Positions 10,321 to 20,898 of a stretch of DNA of 64,000 nt are shown piece by piece. The stretch is from assembly GCA_025057375.1 (NCBI GenBank), contig JANWWO010000001.1, positions 62,001 through 126,000 of the forward strand, given 5' to 3'. The translations under genes were made by a program, and so were the position numbers. How positions within the stretch are numbered: position 1 is the first letter of the stretch; each line of letters begins with the position of its first letter. The notes beneath the pieces were generated by a model that ran no database searches, had not been told where the DNA came from, and saw only the letters and a program-made list of their open reading frames with translations. This DNA is from Candidatus Absconditabacterales bacterium. GTDB lineage: Bacteria; Patescibacteriota; Gracilibacteria; Absconditabacterales; Absconditicoccaceae.

Positions 10321-11847
10321 ATGATTATTGTCGATACAACACATAATATTATTTACACAAAAAAATCAGATAGTTTTGTAAAAATTACCTGAGATTTTGA
10401 AAAAATTTATGCTGTTATTCAAAAAAAATATACTCAGATTGAAGAAAAACTACCTGATTACATAAATTTCATGGCTACCAAGAACCACTGAGATATTAAC
10501 AAAGATATAATTATCGCTAGTTATATTCACAATAAAATTTTTCACATTTCTCGCTGATTGGTAAAACAGATATGAATACAATCTCTTATGCTCTATCTTT
10601 TTTGTATGGATGAAAAAAAGTATGTTTTGATAAAAAACAATCCCAAATGTTCTATTTATTTTTCTTTTGATATAATAAATGAAACAATTATTATTGATTC
10701 ATTAGATGATGTATTGTTTCACTCATTGCTTGTATGAAGTAAAAAAATTGGCAATTACTGGAAATGATTTTGTCAAACTCCATTATGAACAAGTATACTG
10801 CAAGAAAATCGATATAATGATTTTTTGGAAGCCACATGAAGCTGATTAGCAAAGACACAAGAAATTGCTATTGAAAAAGCAAAATCAGAATCACTTGAAA
10901 GAATGGTAGCATGATATTGTTGAAAAACATCATTGTTTGATCACAATAAAATACATCAGAATACACTTGATTTATTTTTTGGGAAGTGATTTGATTATAA
11001 AAAATTAGATATAGATTGGTTTGAATGATATTCTCTTTTTTCTCAAAAAAAATACTTATTCCCATGAAACATATTGTTTTATCCCTATTATCATAACGCA
11101 CATTGGAATGCAAATTCAAATTGAATGGCTTGTCACATTACTCACGATGACGCAATTGAAAACGCATTACATGAACTTATTGAAAGAGATGCGTTTGCAC
11201 TATTTTGGCTATGCAAAAGTCGATGAAAAAAAATTATTCCAAACAATATTATTATGAAAATGATTCAAGAACAAACATATGAAGACTATGAAACACATCT
11301 TTTTCTCCTTACTTATGACCACCCAATCCCCGTAGTTCTTACCGTAATTAAAAGAAATCAATCAATAGTTTGCTCTATGGGTACTTGATATACCTTGATG
11401 TCAGCGATCCAAAGATCTCTTGAAGAATCATGACAATTTGCTGTTGAACATCTCAATTATTCTTCAAACCAAAAAGATGATGACCTCATTGTGGAAATGC
11501 ATATCAAACACTATTTAAAATCAGAAAACTTCAAGGAAGTTGCATGGATTTTTGATATAGATTTAATAACAATAGAAGAGTGAGAAAAACAATACAACTG
11601 TTCAACTATGTCAGAGTTACTCTTATTCTATCAAAACAAATGATATGATATTTTTTGCTATGATTATAATGCTAAAATTTTAGAGATTCATAAAAGATAC
11701 TGTGTAAGAATTATGACAAATGCATTAATACCATTTTGGTTTGGGAACAAGACTTTTCAACCAATTCACCAAAGTGATAGAATTATAGAGGCATTGAAAA
11801 AAATATGAAAAAATGAAACAAACAAGTCAATTCATCCATTCTGATAA
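10321..11847 (+). CDS. YcaO-type cyclodehydratase
   Basis: A 508-residue protein. The YcaO ATP-binding signatures are present: GSGLAKTQEIAIEKAKSESL (about 173-192) and ALHELIERDAFALFW (282-296), together with ACHITHDDAIEN just before it. In TOMM biosynthesis YcaO activates peptide amides with ATP to close Cys/Ser/Thr side chains into azolines. The first ~165 residues precede the YcaO fold and may replace the E1-like/ocin-ThiF partner, because no separate SagC-like or F-protein gene is seen nearby. By my count 22 of 26 glycines are TGA. The C-terminus ends IHPFG, not a clear PxPxP tail. It is the last gene of the operon; clpB-like remnant DNA follows. Confidence 0.9.
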
Positions 11848-11914
11848 AATTCTCCCAAAAATTGCAAGCCCAACCCGCCCACTCCCGTCAGTAGGATTTT
11901 TTTTGGAGAAATGG

Positions 11915-12013
11915 TTGATTGATACGGTTGCCTTGTGGTTATTAAAAAACCCTAACCATGGGGATACTGCGATACTTGAGGTAGAGGATGGGCATGTAGT
12001 GGTGAGAGGGTAG
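11915..12013 (+). pseudogene. Second, diverged clpB 3'-end fragment
   Basis: The last 32 codons of a ClpB ([17 protein letters not shown], then AILEVEDGHVVV and stop TAG) closely match codons at the end of clpB (8035-8133). The first ~28 bp of the two copies are nearly identical and the rest is diverged at synonymous and non-synonymous sites. No ClpB-like sequence precedes it. The YcaO gene ends 67 bp upstream. It is therefore the tail of a lost clpB paralogue or of a partial duplication, and together with clpB it brackets the RiPP cluster. Confidence 0.8.
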
Positions 12014-12196
12014 GAATGAGCTAAATGTTTGAATTACCTATTTAGAAGTGTCGATAATCATACAACATTGTTCGATGAATGTTATTTAAATATATGTCAC
12101 AATTTCATATTCAAAATATATGTGGTATGAAATTTCATACATCCACTTTTATTGTATTGATTTCATCCCCACTTAGTATAGAAAAATCAGGTTCAT

Positions 12197-12817
12197 TTAT
12201 AGTATCTCATTCTGATGAAGATCCGATATAGTAGTAAGTGTAAAATGGAAATCATGAATAAATTTTTCGATAGTATCAATGAGCTCTTCAAGGAGCGTAA
12301 TATCAAACATATGATTCAGGAGAGATATTATAGCTTTTAATTCATTTATGATGCAACTTAACTCATAGATGCTGTAAATATCAGTGAGAAAAAACATTGT
12401 TATTCCTACTCATACAATTAGACAACTTGAAACAGTATTATCATATCAAACAATGACAAAAAAGTTCTTTTTAAGAAAAAAATCTGAGTCTTGATTGTTA
12501 TTTTGCGGTATTCATAAAATATCACGGATATAATCTTTATTTATTTTTAATGCTACTCTTCAACTCAATTCTTCTTCACACCTATCATTCCATTTACAAT
12601 CTATATTAAAATTGAAAAAGATGCCAAACCATCATAGTATTGTCACAAGTGAAGCAATTATTCAAAGAAAGATTGAAATATTCTCCCATGTTGATATATT
12701 TTTTGAACACCAACCAACAAACGATCAAAAAAGCCTTTTTATTTTTGCAGTTACAAACAAAAAAAATACCGCTACGTTGTTGCTCTAGATATTCAATAAA
12801 CAATAAAATTTGTTCAT
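12197..12817 (-). pseudogene. Membrane protein with in-frame amber codon
   Basis: From TAG 12785-12787 down to TAA 12197-12199 a frame of about 195 codons is open, with TGA used as Gly. It encodes a hydrophobic N-terminal region (VAVFFLFVTAKIKRLFG), a second helix (IIASLVTILGWFGIFF), a soluble loop, a third helix (SSCLIVGVGITMFF) and a helical C-terminus. The only sensible start is ATG 12815-12817, which reads MNKFYCLLNI and then meets the TAG. So the gene is either interrupted by an amber codon, read through, or started at an internal TTG. A possible promoter lies upstream on this strand (TTGTAT-N17-TATTAT). The family is unknown. Confidence 0.55.
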
Positions 12818-12909
12818 GCCAAAAACTTATAATAAAGTTAATACAACACATATACAACAATTCCCCCAAATCACAAGTCCAACGCACTCACTTCAGTCAG
12901 TAATATTAT

Positions 12910-13755
12910 TTATTCCAGTTCTGTTGCATAGTGAAACACAACCCAATAAGCCTGCGTTGTAGAATCATAGGCTAGTCCTATCCCAAGAACACGAAACTGT
13001 GCACGCGTCATTTGGACATAATGGACCCCACGACGTGGCTTCTCATTCATATACATTGTCCATGTCTGATCTAGTGCATCGATCATCGCCTGCGTACAGT
13101 CCTCAGGACAACGAACCACTCATGCACCCACACTCTCAGCAAACGTAATTCTCTCAACATTACGAGCAACGACTCACCTCTCTCTCATCCACATCTCAAT
13201 CGTAGGAAAATCATAATACCTATCTCCCTGATTTCTCATATGGACAGACCCAAAAGAATATCGTCAACGCTTTCACAAGGTCCTCAACACCCTCCCGGCA
13301 AATCTGTCACGCAACGTACATGCCCACTCTCCTGCCGTCTGCATGAGCTGCGGATGAAGAACAATCGCTGGCGAACCTACGCGACGTCTTTCGTGGTTGA
13401 GTTGATCAAGCCATGCAGCAGCAATCACAGAGAGATCAAGACGGACATCATCCATCTGACAAAGAGGCTGAATATTTCCAGAAAGAGAAAAAGATGACTG
13501 ACGATCATCACGCTCATCCAAAATATCACGAAACTGTAACATCACCGCATGCTGACGAGCAAACTGAGGATCAGCCAAGCGTCTGCCTATAATCAAACGC
13601 AGATAGCGTTTTCTCTTCTCATACATCTCTTCATTATCAGCCTTCCACTGATCAAGAAGTACACTCAAACGATGCTGCATATCAGAAGTCGCAAAAGCAA
13701 ATGTTCATCCACACAACAATAAAAAGGTAAAGAGAAGTAAAACCATACGAATCAT
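12910..13755 (-). CDS. Secreted CAP (SCP/PR1) domain protein
   Basis: A 281-residue exported protein. ATG 13753-13755 gives MIRMVLLLFTFLLL with CGGTFAFA, a clear signal peptide. Other in-frame ATGs lie at 13744 and 13768. A charged helical region of ~90 residues precedes the CAP domain (LNHERRRVGSPAIVLHPQLM, ending in MTRAQFRVLGIGLAYD). Typical CAP features are the N-E-R start, a middle cell-wall-like segment, and the closing YWVVFHYA strand. CAP proteins are secreted and bind sterols, lipids or peptidoglycan; bacterial roles are poorly known. It lies 30 bp downstream of the solute-binding protein on the same strand, so the two may form an operon. Confidence 0.85.
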
Positions 13756-13785
13756 CAGTAATAGCAACATAGGATAAATATACTG

Positions 13786-15777
13786 CTAAAATTGGGCAGC
13801 ATACCTTTTCATCGTCTCCACAGAGAACATCGCATCAAGATCAGGACGCAAACGAGTCACCAATCTAATCGAATCAAAAACAGAACGTCTAAAAACATAC
13901 TCATCTCTTACACGAAAATATCTTGATGCAAGGGAAGTTCTCAGATATACAGGATGGACAACATTTCCCAAAAAAACAACAGGCAAATCATTAGCATAAA
14001 TAATATTGGCATCAGAGAGAAAAGATTTTTGTTTGGTAATGTCTGTTTCGTTGGTATAGTTTTGGAGGAGAAAAACAAGTCTTTCATTGACATAACGAGA
14101 TGGATTAATCGACGCCTCATCTGTCAAAAAAATAGACGAAAAATCTGCTTTTGCTCCCAGATCCAGCATTCTCAACGCAAGATCATATGTTCATGATCAC
14201 AATGCTGCAACATATTCATCGCCATTCTCATACCCAACAAATGAAAAAAATTCGTCAATATTTGCCTGGACAAAAATATCTTTAATCCTCGCAACAATTG
14301 CTTGAGATAATGGATTAGACAAATATACAAAGGTATACAAACGATCAACCATTCATGATCAACGTGGCGGTTGCGTATCAAAAGCATAAATATCAATACG
14401 TCATAATGACCTTTCTCTCGTGACAAAACGATTACGAGATGTCTCAAACGTATCATACAATCAGACAATATCAACAAACGAACGTCAAGGTTGGAGGATC
14501 CTCTCTCCATTGCGATACAAAGGGATAATAACCTGCTGATTGGAGCGGAATGTTATCGGCTGAAGAAACATCGGTCATGATAATCTGTATCACGTATAAC
14601 GAATACGTTGCTCACGGAAATCCAAACGAATAGACTGCATCCCAGACATACGAGCAAAATCATATTGATACACCACCCTTACACTATCACCAATAAGAGG
14701 GACAACAGAAGGAAGCGGCTGAACATCAAGTAACTCAAGATCCCTTTGTTCAAGATCTGCATTAGGGTTAAAAGACACAATAAAATCCCTTATCCCATCT
14801 CCTTGGGACAAAAATGCATCAAGTCATAGATGATTACGGTGAAGGAGATATTGCACATTACCTGTATACAAATGACTCACAATCAATCCTCCCAATGCTC
14901 TTTGGATTCTTGGACTTAATTTTTTGGATTTTGTGTTAAAAAATAATCACATATTGGTATTGGTAATTGCATGATGAAGAGTAAAACGATCATCATCAAG
15001 AGGTTTTTCTATTGCTTTCATGTCAACATATTCTGTACTATGTTCAGACGCAAGAAGTTTGACTTGATAAAATGATGCGAAAGTATTTTTACAAGTAGTA
15101 GTATTGACAATAAGACTCTTAGGATCCAAAGACCTTTCGACAGTACCACATGCCGATCAAAGAGGATTTTTTGCAAAGGAATCCGCATACCACTCCCATG
15201 GAGCATCAGTCAAAATATGAGCAGGAAGAATAAAATTGAGAAAAAAAGAGTAATTATCACGACTTGCACGAGGGAACTCGACAAGAAGTGTCTCCTCATC
15301 AGGCTGTGTAATAGTAATATTAGAAAAAACATCAAGTTGAGGGATTTCCCGCTTATTTTGTTTAATAATTGTATTATAGGTAAAAAAAAGATCGGTAATA
15401 CTGACAGGTTTGCCATCTGCTCGTTGAGCATTACCTGTCAGACGAACAGTGAAGGTTGTATTATTGGTCGTACGGACATCACACAACGAAGAGACAAACT
15501 CTATTGATCATGATGAATCAAAACGATAATCGAGACACGACTGGAACAAAAGTGATTGATAAAATCTTGACTGGGTCGAAAAATCAAGATAGGGAACAAC
15601 ACTTACTGATCATACGACTCACTCCACGAAGGTTCATCATTTAGAACCAATGACAGTGGAAGAAAATAAAATATAGTCATACGCTACAAACATAGTCAAA
15701 ATGGACCAGACAACAGTACAAACCATAAGAAAATATCTCAATTTTTTTTTGAACGTATGTGATCAAGGCGTGATCAT
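13786..15777 (-). CDS. Family 5 extracellular solute-binding protein (peptide/oligopeptide type)
   Basis: A 663-residue protein. ATG 15775-15777 is followed by KKKLRYFLMVCTVVWSILTM, a signal anchor without a lipobox. The mature part shows the SBP_bac_5 signature region (KGGTFVEGVVG near the start and ADGKPVSITDLFFTYNTII further in). In other bacteria such proteins feed Opp/Dpp ABC importers, but no permease or ATPase gene is next to it. The N-terminal anchor suggests it stays on the outer face of the membrane. Many of its glycines are TGA. Peptide scavenging would fit a host-dependent small-genome bacterium. Confidence 0.85.
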
Positions 15778-16316
15778 GAGAAAAAAGAAGATATAATAAA
15801 AAAATATTTATATCCAGAGAGATTTCTGCATAAAATAACGTTTTTTTCTCATCATATACAACTGCATTCACTAAAAAGAAATTGGAACAAGCTATTGATT
15901 CCAGAGAACAAAACAATAGTTACATGAAAACACAAATAAGCATCTTGTTTACACAGTAATTGAGAGAAAAAGAGGCAAAAACGTGGACCAATACCAACGT
16001 GTGGAGTGAGTGCAAGGACTCATTTATCATATTTCTATCTCGATAAATAAGGTGGTAGGTATAGTCACCCAGATGGATAACACAAGACCCCCAAAAATGT
16101 TGTACTGAGATACAAAGACTGATACTCCATCACGATCACGTCAGCCCACGCACATGACTATACTGGTTTATGATCAATATGCAAGAGAAAAATACCATGG
16201 TCAAACCAAAGGTATTGTATCATATATCGCCAAAAGGCATTGCAATTTTACAAAGAATTACTATGGTACAGAAAACGTATTTATCTGTAAACTTTTATTT
16301 CTCATCATATCACGAT
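15778..16316. other. Intergenic region between divergent genes
   Basis: It separates the minus-strand solute-binding protein from the plus-strand MscS gene. It should hold both promoters (TATA-rich sequence near 15785-15810 for the minus strand), but I see no convincing -35/-10 pair. The MscS frame remains open upstream to at least 16170, so part of the right end could be coding. No RNA gene is recognised. Confidence 0.4.
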
Positions 16317-17360
16317 ATGGAAGCTCTCGTCCTCTTACGATCTGATATAATGTTTTGGAGCACAAGAGAAATTTTTGGAAACCAACTCTGGCGTTTTTTT
16401 GCAACATGAGGAGTTATTCTACTATCAATCCGCCTCATCAAATCATTTCACCTCTGGATTGCCACACTAAGTACGAGTAATAATCCATCAGCATCACTCA
16501 TTGCACGTTCTCTCACCAATATTCCTCGTCGAATCTACTGGATTCCCCCATTAGCATCATGTTTTTATCTTCTTGATTTTTCCTGAATCAATAGTGCATT
16601 TACCTCAAGCATAGGAATTGTAGTGATCACACGACGAACATCCAAATGGCTTGCGCGTTTTGTTACCGATATGGTGGCACTGTTTGCCGACGACGATAAC
16701 TATGACGAAACAATCGTCAATGCGTTAGCTCTGATTGGTCAGATTATTCTATGGATTATCGCCTGACTTATTCTCATCATCGTGTGGTGATGACAACTGA
16801 CGCCGTTGTTTGCCTCACTAGGAGTCTGATGAATCATTATCGCCTTTGCTATCCAACAAATTCTCAAAGATATGTTTGCTTCACTCTCACTTTTTTTTGA
16901 TAGACCATTCCGTGTAGGAGATACAATCAAGACAGGAGAATTTATCGGAAATGTTACCAAAATCAACATCAAATCAACTCGTATCAAAACACTTGCTTGA
17001 CACGAACTCATCATCCCAAATTCTGATCTCACTGCCTCGAGAATAGAAAATTATGCAAATATCACAAAAAGAAGAGTCGAAAATATATGCTACATCACAC
17101 CACCCATCAATCGATCTGATTTCGAAACAATAAAAAAAAACATGACAGACTGGTGTAACCATCACGATAGTATTGATCTAGTCAGAATCAATATACATGC
17201 TCTTACCAAACGATGATACGAACTCAGAATCGTATATCATACAACTGCATGATCATTTGATGAACATATAGACAAAAAAGAAGAGTTCATTCATAAACTC
17301 AATCATCTCCTCACGACATATCACTTGCCTCTCCAGCATCTCCTCCTCCCACAACAGTAA
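16317..17360 (+). CDS. MscS-family mechanosensitive channel
   Basis: About 347 residues from ATG 16317 (MEALVLLRSDIMFW), the most natural start. In-frame ATGs upstream (16170, 16179) would add up to 49 residues of poor quality. Several membrane helices are followed by the MscS pore helix and beta domain (GVGGIIIAFAIQQILKDMFA, FFDRPFRVGDTIKTGEFIG, ELIIPNSDL). It opens under membrane tension to release solutes on osmotic downshock. The Gly-rich pore helix carries TGA-coded glycines. It stands alone, and the next gene on the other side is on the opposite strand. Confidence 0.9.
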
Positions 17361-17389
17361 AGATACCAAAAAAACAACACATATCAACA

Positions 17390-17620
17390 CTAGTTCCCGA
17401 CGAGTTTAACCGCATCTGCAACGACTGTTGATACTCACATACATAGATCTGAAATACTCATCTGAGCAGTGTGATGGTGAATCATACCTGCGATCGCTTC
17501 AACAGTAGCAATTTTGTGTTCATCACAAGTCTGAAATATCCCTGCATCCAAAACACCGCGAAATAATCACGGAAATGCCAACACATTACTGAGCTGATTA
17601 CTAATACACTCCCTACCCAA
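17390..17620 (-). pseudogene. Malic enzyme C-terminal fragment
   Basis: Directly beyond the sufB stop, in another frame of the same strand, about 76 residues match the C-terminal part of NAD(P)-malic enzymes: LGRECISNQLSNVLAFPGLF, then RGVLDAG and HKIATVEAIAGMIH, ending in TAG at 17390-17392. The rest of the enzyme (substrate and NAD domains) is missing, and the sufB coding end overlaps its beginning by 8 bp. It is a remnant joined to sufB by deletion or rearrangement. Confidence 0.8.
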
Positions 17621-19001
17621 CGCTCCCTTCCATTTCCATTTCGATGAGTTTATTTACTTCTGATGCATATTCGAGGGGAAGTTTTTTGACGATAGATGAA
17701 AAAAAGCCATTAACAATCATGGAAAGTGCCTTATCTTCATCGATACCACGAGACATAAGATAAAATAATTGTTTTTCGTCAATTTTACCGGCACTCGCTT
17801 CATGAGCAACGACAGCCGTGTCATTCTGGACATCAATACTAGGGACTGCAGAACTAGTAGAGAGATCATCCATAAGCAGAGCATCACATTCGGTTGCATT
17901 ATGGGCATTTTCTGCACTAGGCATAATCTGCACCAATCCACGATAAATCGCAGATCCTCCATCTTTTGCGATTGATTTGGATACAATTTTTGAGCTTGTA
18001 TGTTTCCCAATATGGATCACTTTTCACCCGACATCTTGGACCTGATTTTGTCCCGCAACGGCAACGCCAAGGATATCAGTCTTGGATCTTTCTCATTTGA
18101 GGATAGTACATGGATAGAGCATAGTAGTACAAGATCCCATATTGCCACCGACCCATTCCATATAACCATCATCATCAACCAAAGCACGTTTAGTATTGAG
18201 ATTATAGGTATTGAATGACCAGTTTTCGACTGATGAATACTTCATTTTTGCATTTTTTCCTACATAGACTTCAACCATCCCCGCATGCAAACTTGGTGTG
18301 TCAAATTTGGGAGCAGAACATCACTCAATATAATCAGCTTGGGCATCATCTTCCACGACAATCAGCGTATGCTCAAATTGTCCACCACCGTAGGTATTCA
18401 TACGAAAATACGCTTGGAGTGGTTGCGTCATTTTGATGCCTTTGGGAACATAAATAAATGTACCACCTGACCAAACAGCCCCATGCAACGCTGCGAAGAG
18501 ATGATCATGATTGGGGACGAGTTTCATAAAATATCTACGAACAAGTGCTTCATGTTTAGTGACTGCTTCTGCCATGTCTTCAAAGATCACTCCTTTTTGT
18601 TCTCGTTGTTCTTTGAGTTTGTGATATACAGTATTGCTATCCATTTGCCCACCAGCACCAGCGAGATATTCTCTTTCTGCTTGCGGAATACCAAGTTTTT
18701 CAAATTTTTCTTTGAGATCAGCAGGAACATCATTCCGGTCACGAGCGTATCATGGTCAGTCTTTTTTTGGTTTTGCATACCAGACAATTTTACCAAAATC
18801 AAGCTTTGACAAATCAGGTCATCGATTAGGGAGTTTTTTTGATTTGAAAATAGCAAAAGAAGCAAGACGATGATCGAGCATCCACTGTGGTTCGTTTTGA
18901 TCAGCAGATATTTTGCGAATGGTCTCTTCGGTCAACTCATTGAGAAAAAGTTCATACTCAATATTGCTCGCACTATTAAGTTCTTTTTGGAGATCTGACA
19001 T
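17613..19001 (-). CDS. sufB: Fe-S cluster assembly protein SufB
   Basis: A 462-residue scaffold of the SUF system, of normal length. ATG 18999-19001 gives MSDLQKELNS. The C-terminal beta-helix domain contains the family hallmarks (HGAVWSGGTFIYVPKGI, GCSAPKF and the ending LIEMEMEGSVG). Some of these glycines are TGA. SufB with SufC and SufD builds Fe-S clusters; neither partner gene nor SufS is in the window, so the operon is broken up in this genome. A [2Fe-2S] ferredoxin lies 1.5 kb away on the other strand. Confidence 0.96.
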
Positions 19002-19124
19002 AGAGAGACAACGAAAAAAAATAAAAAAGATACATGCCAACGTCTCATGTACCGTATATGTTTTTCTCATCAAAAATCAAGGCAAAAAACAATAACAAAC
19101 CTATGATACGATTTGATCTTGAAT

Positions 19125-19173
19125 TTTGGGAAAAAAACACTAGTCTCTATTTGGGAAGAAACACTAGTCTCTA
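19125..19173. repeat. Two tandem ~24-bp repeats
   Basis: Two adjacent copies (19125-19149 and 19150-19173) of TTTGGGAA-(R/A)AAACACTAGTCTCTA differ by one base and one A. They lie between the divergent sufB and S41-protease genes and could be paired protein-binding sites or a simple local duplication. Confidence 0.7.
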
Positions 19174-19227
19174 AAAATTCACTTATGTATCTCACAAAAG
19201 CCTTTTTTATTTCATTTTCCTCCAATT

Positions 19228-20481
19228 ATGATACAGTTCCGCTTTGGTTTGCTAGGATGACTAGGATTTTTTGCTCTCGGACTAATTATGGGAGGTCTCG
19301 TGACACAACAATGATTTTTTTTGCAATCAACAAATCTTACCCTTGATCAAGAAACACTTAGCAAACAGGTCAGTCAGTTTCTTTCTTCTCGTGATACAAA
19401 AAATCTAACACTCTTTGATACCATTTACCGCATTCTCTCATCTCAATTTTATAGCGGAGCAATGATTGATAGCGGAGCAATGATGGACAATGCTTTAAGA
19501 TGATTTGTCGAAGCCATTGGTGATCCGTATACAACCTATCTCTCACCTGCAATCAATGAAGAATTTCAACAAGCTATCCAAGGCAGCGAAACATTTGAAG
19601 GCATCGGCGCCTATATTTCTAAAAGAGAACAAGGCATTCAAATCGACGAGCTAATAAAAAACTGACCCGCATTTCAGGCCTGACTCCTTCCTCTTGATCT
19701 TATCGTCAAAATTGATGGCGAACTTACTGCTCCACTCACCATCAATGAAGGTGTTGCCAAAATCAGATGACCTGCTGGCACCAGTGTGACACTCACGATT
19801 TTGAGAACAGAAGCTAGTGGCCAACGTCTTTTTGATGTTGAGGTTGTCAGAAATAAAGTCAAAGTCCTTTCTGTCACCTCATCACACCTCACTCATCAAG
19901 ACAAAACAATTGGTCTTATCGAAATTGCAAGTTTTGGAGCAGAAACAGAACAAATTTTTCGTAAAGAGTTGGCATATATCCAAGAAAAAAATATTGACTG
20001 ACTAATTCTCGACCTTAGATGAAATGGTGGGTGATATCTTGATATTGCCGTTGATCTAGCAAGCCACTTCCTTCCCAGAGGAACCCTAGTCACCTATTCT
20101 GAAAGCACCCTCGAAGGAAAAACTGATTATCTCACCAAACGTGATCCTGATGTTGATGCCTCACTGCCATTGGTTATTCTTTTGGATCAACGTAGCGCAA
20201 GTGCCAGCGAAATTCTTGCCCTTGCTCTCAAACAACAAAGACCAAATACAACCATCGTAGGTACGACAAGTTTTGGAAAATGAAGCATCCAAACACTCCA
20301 ACCACTCAGCAATGGATGATCACTCAAGTATACAGTATGACTACGGTTTTGACCTGATGGCACCGCAATCAATAACAAAGGCGTGACACCTGATATTGAA
20401 GTATCTTTTGATCCAGACAAATTTCAAAAAGACCGTACTGATACGCAGCTCCTTCGTGCTCTCGAAGTCTTTGAGACATAG
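19228..20481 (+). CDS. S41-family C-terminal processing peptidase
   Basis: A 417-residue protein. An N-terminal signal anchor (FGLLGGLGFFALGLIMGGLV) is followed by the CTP cap domain (GDPYTTYLSP), a PDZ domain (about 115-200, with FEGIGAYI and GLLPLDLIVKIDG) and the protease core. The catalytic Ser is in DQRSASASEILALALK and the Lys lies about 25 residues on in TTSFGKGSIQTL. The protein is expected on the outer face of the membrane and may trim exported proteins or regulate cell-wall enzymes. The TAG stop is at 20479-20481, 39 bp before the ferredoxin gene. Confidence 0.95.
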
Positions 20482-20520
20482 AGGTGTTAAACATTATGTT
20501 TTATCACAATTTCTATTATC

Positions 20521-20823
20521 ATGTCCCAAACTACAATTACTGTCCTCAATGCTGACGGTTCACTCTGTTGCTCATTTGCAGGTGTTATGTGAGAGTCACT
20601 AGCCCAACAAGCAAATAACCACTGAGCAAATATCCCTCTCGCTTGCTGTGCATGAGCATGTAGTGTATGTGCATGTTATGTCCTGGAAGGAAGGGATAAT
20701 ATTGACCATGAGCTCTTAGGCACTCAGCTCACCACACTCGATACTGATGATCAAATCTGTAGCTGCATCGCATGAATAAAACCATGAAATTCATGATCCA
20801 TTGTGATCAAAAAATGACGATAA
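20521..20823 (+). CDS. [2Fe-2S] plant-type ferredoxin
   Basis: A 100-residue cytoplasmic electron carrier. The cluster ligands are in CCAGACSVCACYV (pattern C-x4-C-x2-C) with the distal Cys in DQICSCIAG. The glycine in the CCAGAC loop is a TGA codon. It lies between the S41 protease and sigma-factor genes on the same strand with short gaps. Its redox partner is not evident; Fe-S assembly with the nearby SufB is one possibility. Confidence 0.88.
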
Positions 20824-20898
20824 ACACACATTACCCTATAACCAATACAGCAAAAAATGAGCAAATACGATCAAGCAGCATTTTAGACATTCTTAACT

